Shown in pieces: positions 63,556 through 64,000 of a stretch of DNA of 64,000 bases. The notes under the pieces are model-generated. The model was not told the origin of the DNA, made no database searches, and saw nothing but the letters and a program-made list of their open reading frames with translations. How positions within the stretch are numbered: the first letter of the stretch is position 1; every line of letters begins with the position of its first letter. The translations under genes were made by a program, and so were the position numbers. The stretch is from Bacillota bacterium (GTDB lineage Bacteria; Bacillota; Clostridia; Clostridiales; Clostridiaceae), in contig JAJXWH010000001.1 of NCBI GenBank assembly GCA_021781745.1, positions 1-64,000 on the forward strand, written 5' to 3'.

Positions 63556-64000
63556 ATGAGTGAATTAAAAAAAAGAGAAGAAATAGAAGATAAGTACAAA
63601 TGGAAGGTAGACAAAATATATAGTAATATAGAGAACTGGGAAAAAGATTTTGAAGACTTAAAGAATGAAGCAATTAAATTAAAGGATTTCTCAGGAAAAC
63701 TTACAAATGGAGAAAAAATATTAGAATATTTTAAGGCAAATGAAAAAATTTCCAGGAAAGCTGAAAATTTATATATTTATGCTCACTTAAAATATGATGA
63801 GGATACTGCAAATTCTACTTATCAAAGTTTGATGAGCAAAATAGATATTTATATGGCGGAATTTTCAAGTTATACAGCTTTTTTTGTGCCAGAAATCTTA
63901 AGTTTAGATGATAAATTTATTCAGGAAGAGATAAACAGAATAGATGAATTAAAACCATTTAAATTTTTAATAAATGATATATTAAAAGAAAAACCACATA
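63556..64000 (+). CDS. Oligoendopeptidase F homologue, 3' end outside window
   Basis: The frame starts at ATG 63556 behind AGAAGGGTG and stays open to the edge (148 codons). The start MSELKKREEIEDKYKWKVDK, then IYSNIENWEKDFE and a helical region with IYAHLKYDEDTAN, is the N-terminal part of M3 oligoendopeptidases (PepF group). It is distinct from the pepF at 26506, so the organism has at least two. The zinc site lies beyond the window. Confidence 0.85.
   Translation, partial: MSELKKREEIEDKYKWKVDKIYSNIENWEKDFEDLKNEAIKLKDFSGKLTNGEKILEYFKANEKISRKAENLYIYAHLKYDEDTANSTYQSLMSKIDIYMAEFSSYTAFFVPEILSLDDKFIQEEINRIDELKPFKFLINDILKEKPH

Noticed and set aside
1..64000. CRISPR arrays, tRNA or rRNA genes
   Set aside because: No regularly spaced short repeats, no cloverleaf with a GGTTCGAATC-type arm and no rRNA signature sequences were seen on either strand.

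Overview
The window is AT-rich, with short intergenic spaces, strong AGGAGG-type ribosome binding sites and AT-ending codons. The gene content (PucR regulators, a pyridine-nucleotide-independent-looking thioredoxin reductase, phosphonate synthesis, an OhrR/MarR regulator, RHS/WapA-like proteins) points to a cluster I Clostridium, probably of the C. beijerinckii type. The species is an inference. I see no rRNA, tRNA or CRISPR array.

Region 1 (1-10.8 kb) is an accessory island. It starts inside a large RHS/YD-repeat protein (start outside the window) with a variable C-terminal toxin and an immunity candidate. Next come a silent AHH-nuclease cassette with an Imm11-like protein, RHS debris, a complete DarT/DarG toxin-antitoxin pair, a second RHS fragment lacking both ends, and three overlapping small genes, the last with a HEPN-like motif. 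About 1.16 kb of the two RHS copies is a collinear direct repeat. Region 2 (11.1-15.8 kb) has an HscC-type Hsp70 with a membrane-anchored J-like/TPR partner, then a phage replisome-organizer-like gene.

Region 3 (15.9-25.1 kb) has a CPBP protease, a YesMN-type two-component system, a sugar ABC importer and a GH31 alpha-xylosidase; it is most likely an alpha-xyloside (xyloglucan-fragment) uptake system. Region 4 (25.3-33.3 kb) has an Rpn-family nuclease, PepF, thioredoxin plus its unusual reductase, OhrR, CysK and a hemerythrin-like protein.

Region 5 (33.3-48.6 kb) looks like a nitrogen/omega-amino-acid catabolic regulon: Fe-alcohol dehydrogenase, APC permease, nitrilase-fold amidase, YitT protein, polar amino-acid ABC transporter, two paralogous PucR regulators, a class III aminotransferase and two M14 deacylase-like proteins, the second apparently without its zinc ligands. 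Several genes here have an intrinsic terminator in their 5' leader, and three promoters share one spaced motif. Region 6 (48.7-52.8 kb) has a GntR/YtrA-regulated ABC exporter and a lipoprotein. Region 7 (53.1-58.0 kb) is a 2-aminoethylphosphonate pathway (nucleotidyltransferase, PEP mutase, phosphonopyruvate decarboxylase, transaminase). Region 8 (58.1-64 kb) has ZnuBC with a Zur-like box, a dltA/dltC-like pair with the debris of an MBOAT gene between them, two small unknown proteins and the start of a second PepF.

The most unusual non-coding content is two families of large foldback elements between genes, mostly directly after stop codons. One is a superfamily of about 230-300 bp hairpins (five copies plus an internally deleted one) with a conserved apical core. 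The other is a family of about 160-230 bp hairpins with AGGCACA ends (three copies plus a possible remnant). One copy of each carries the same roughly 63 bp insert.
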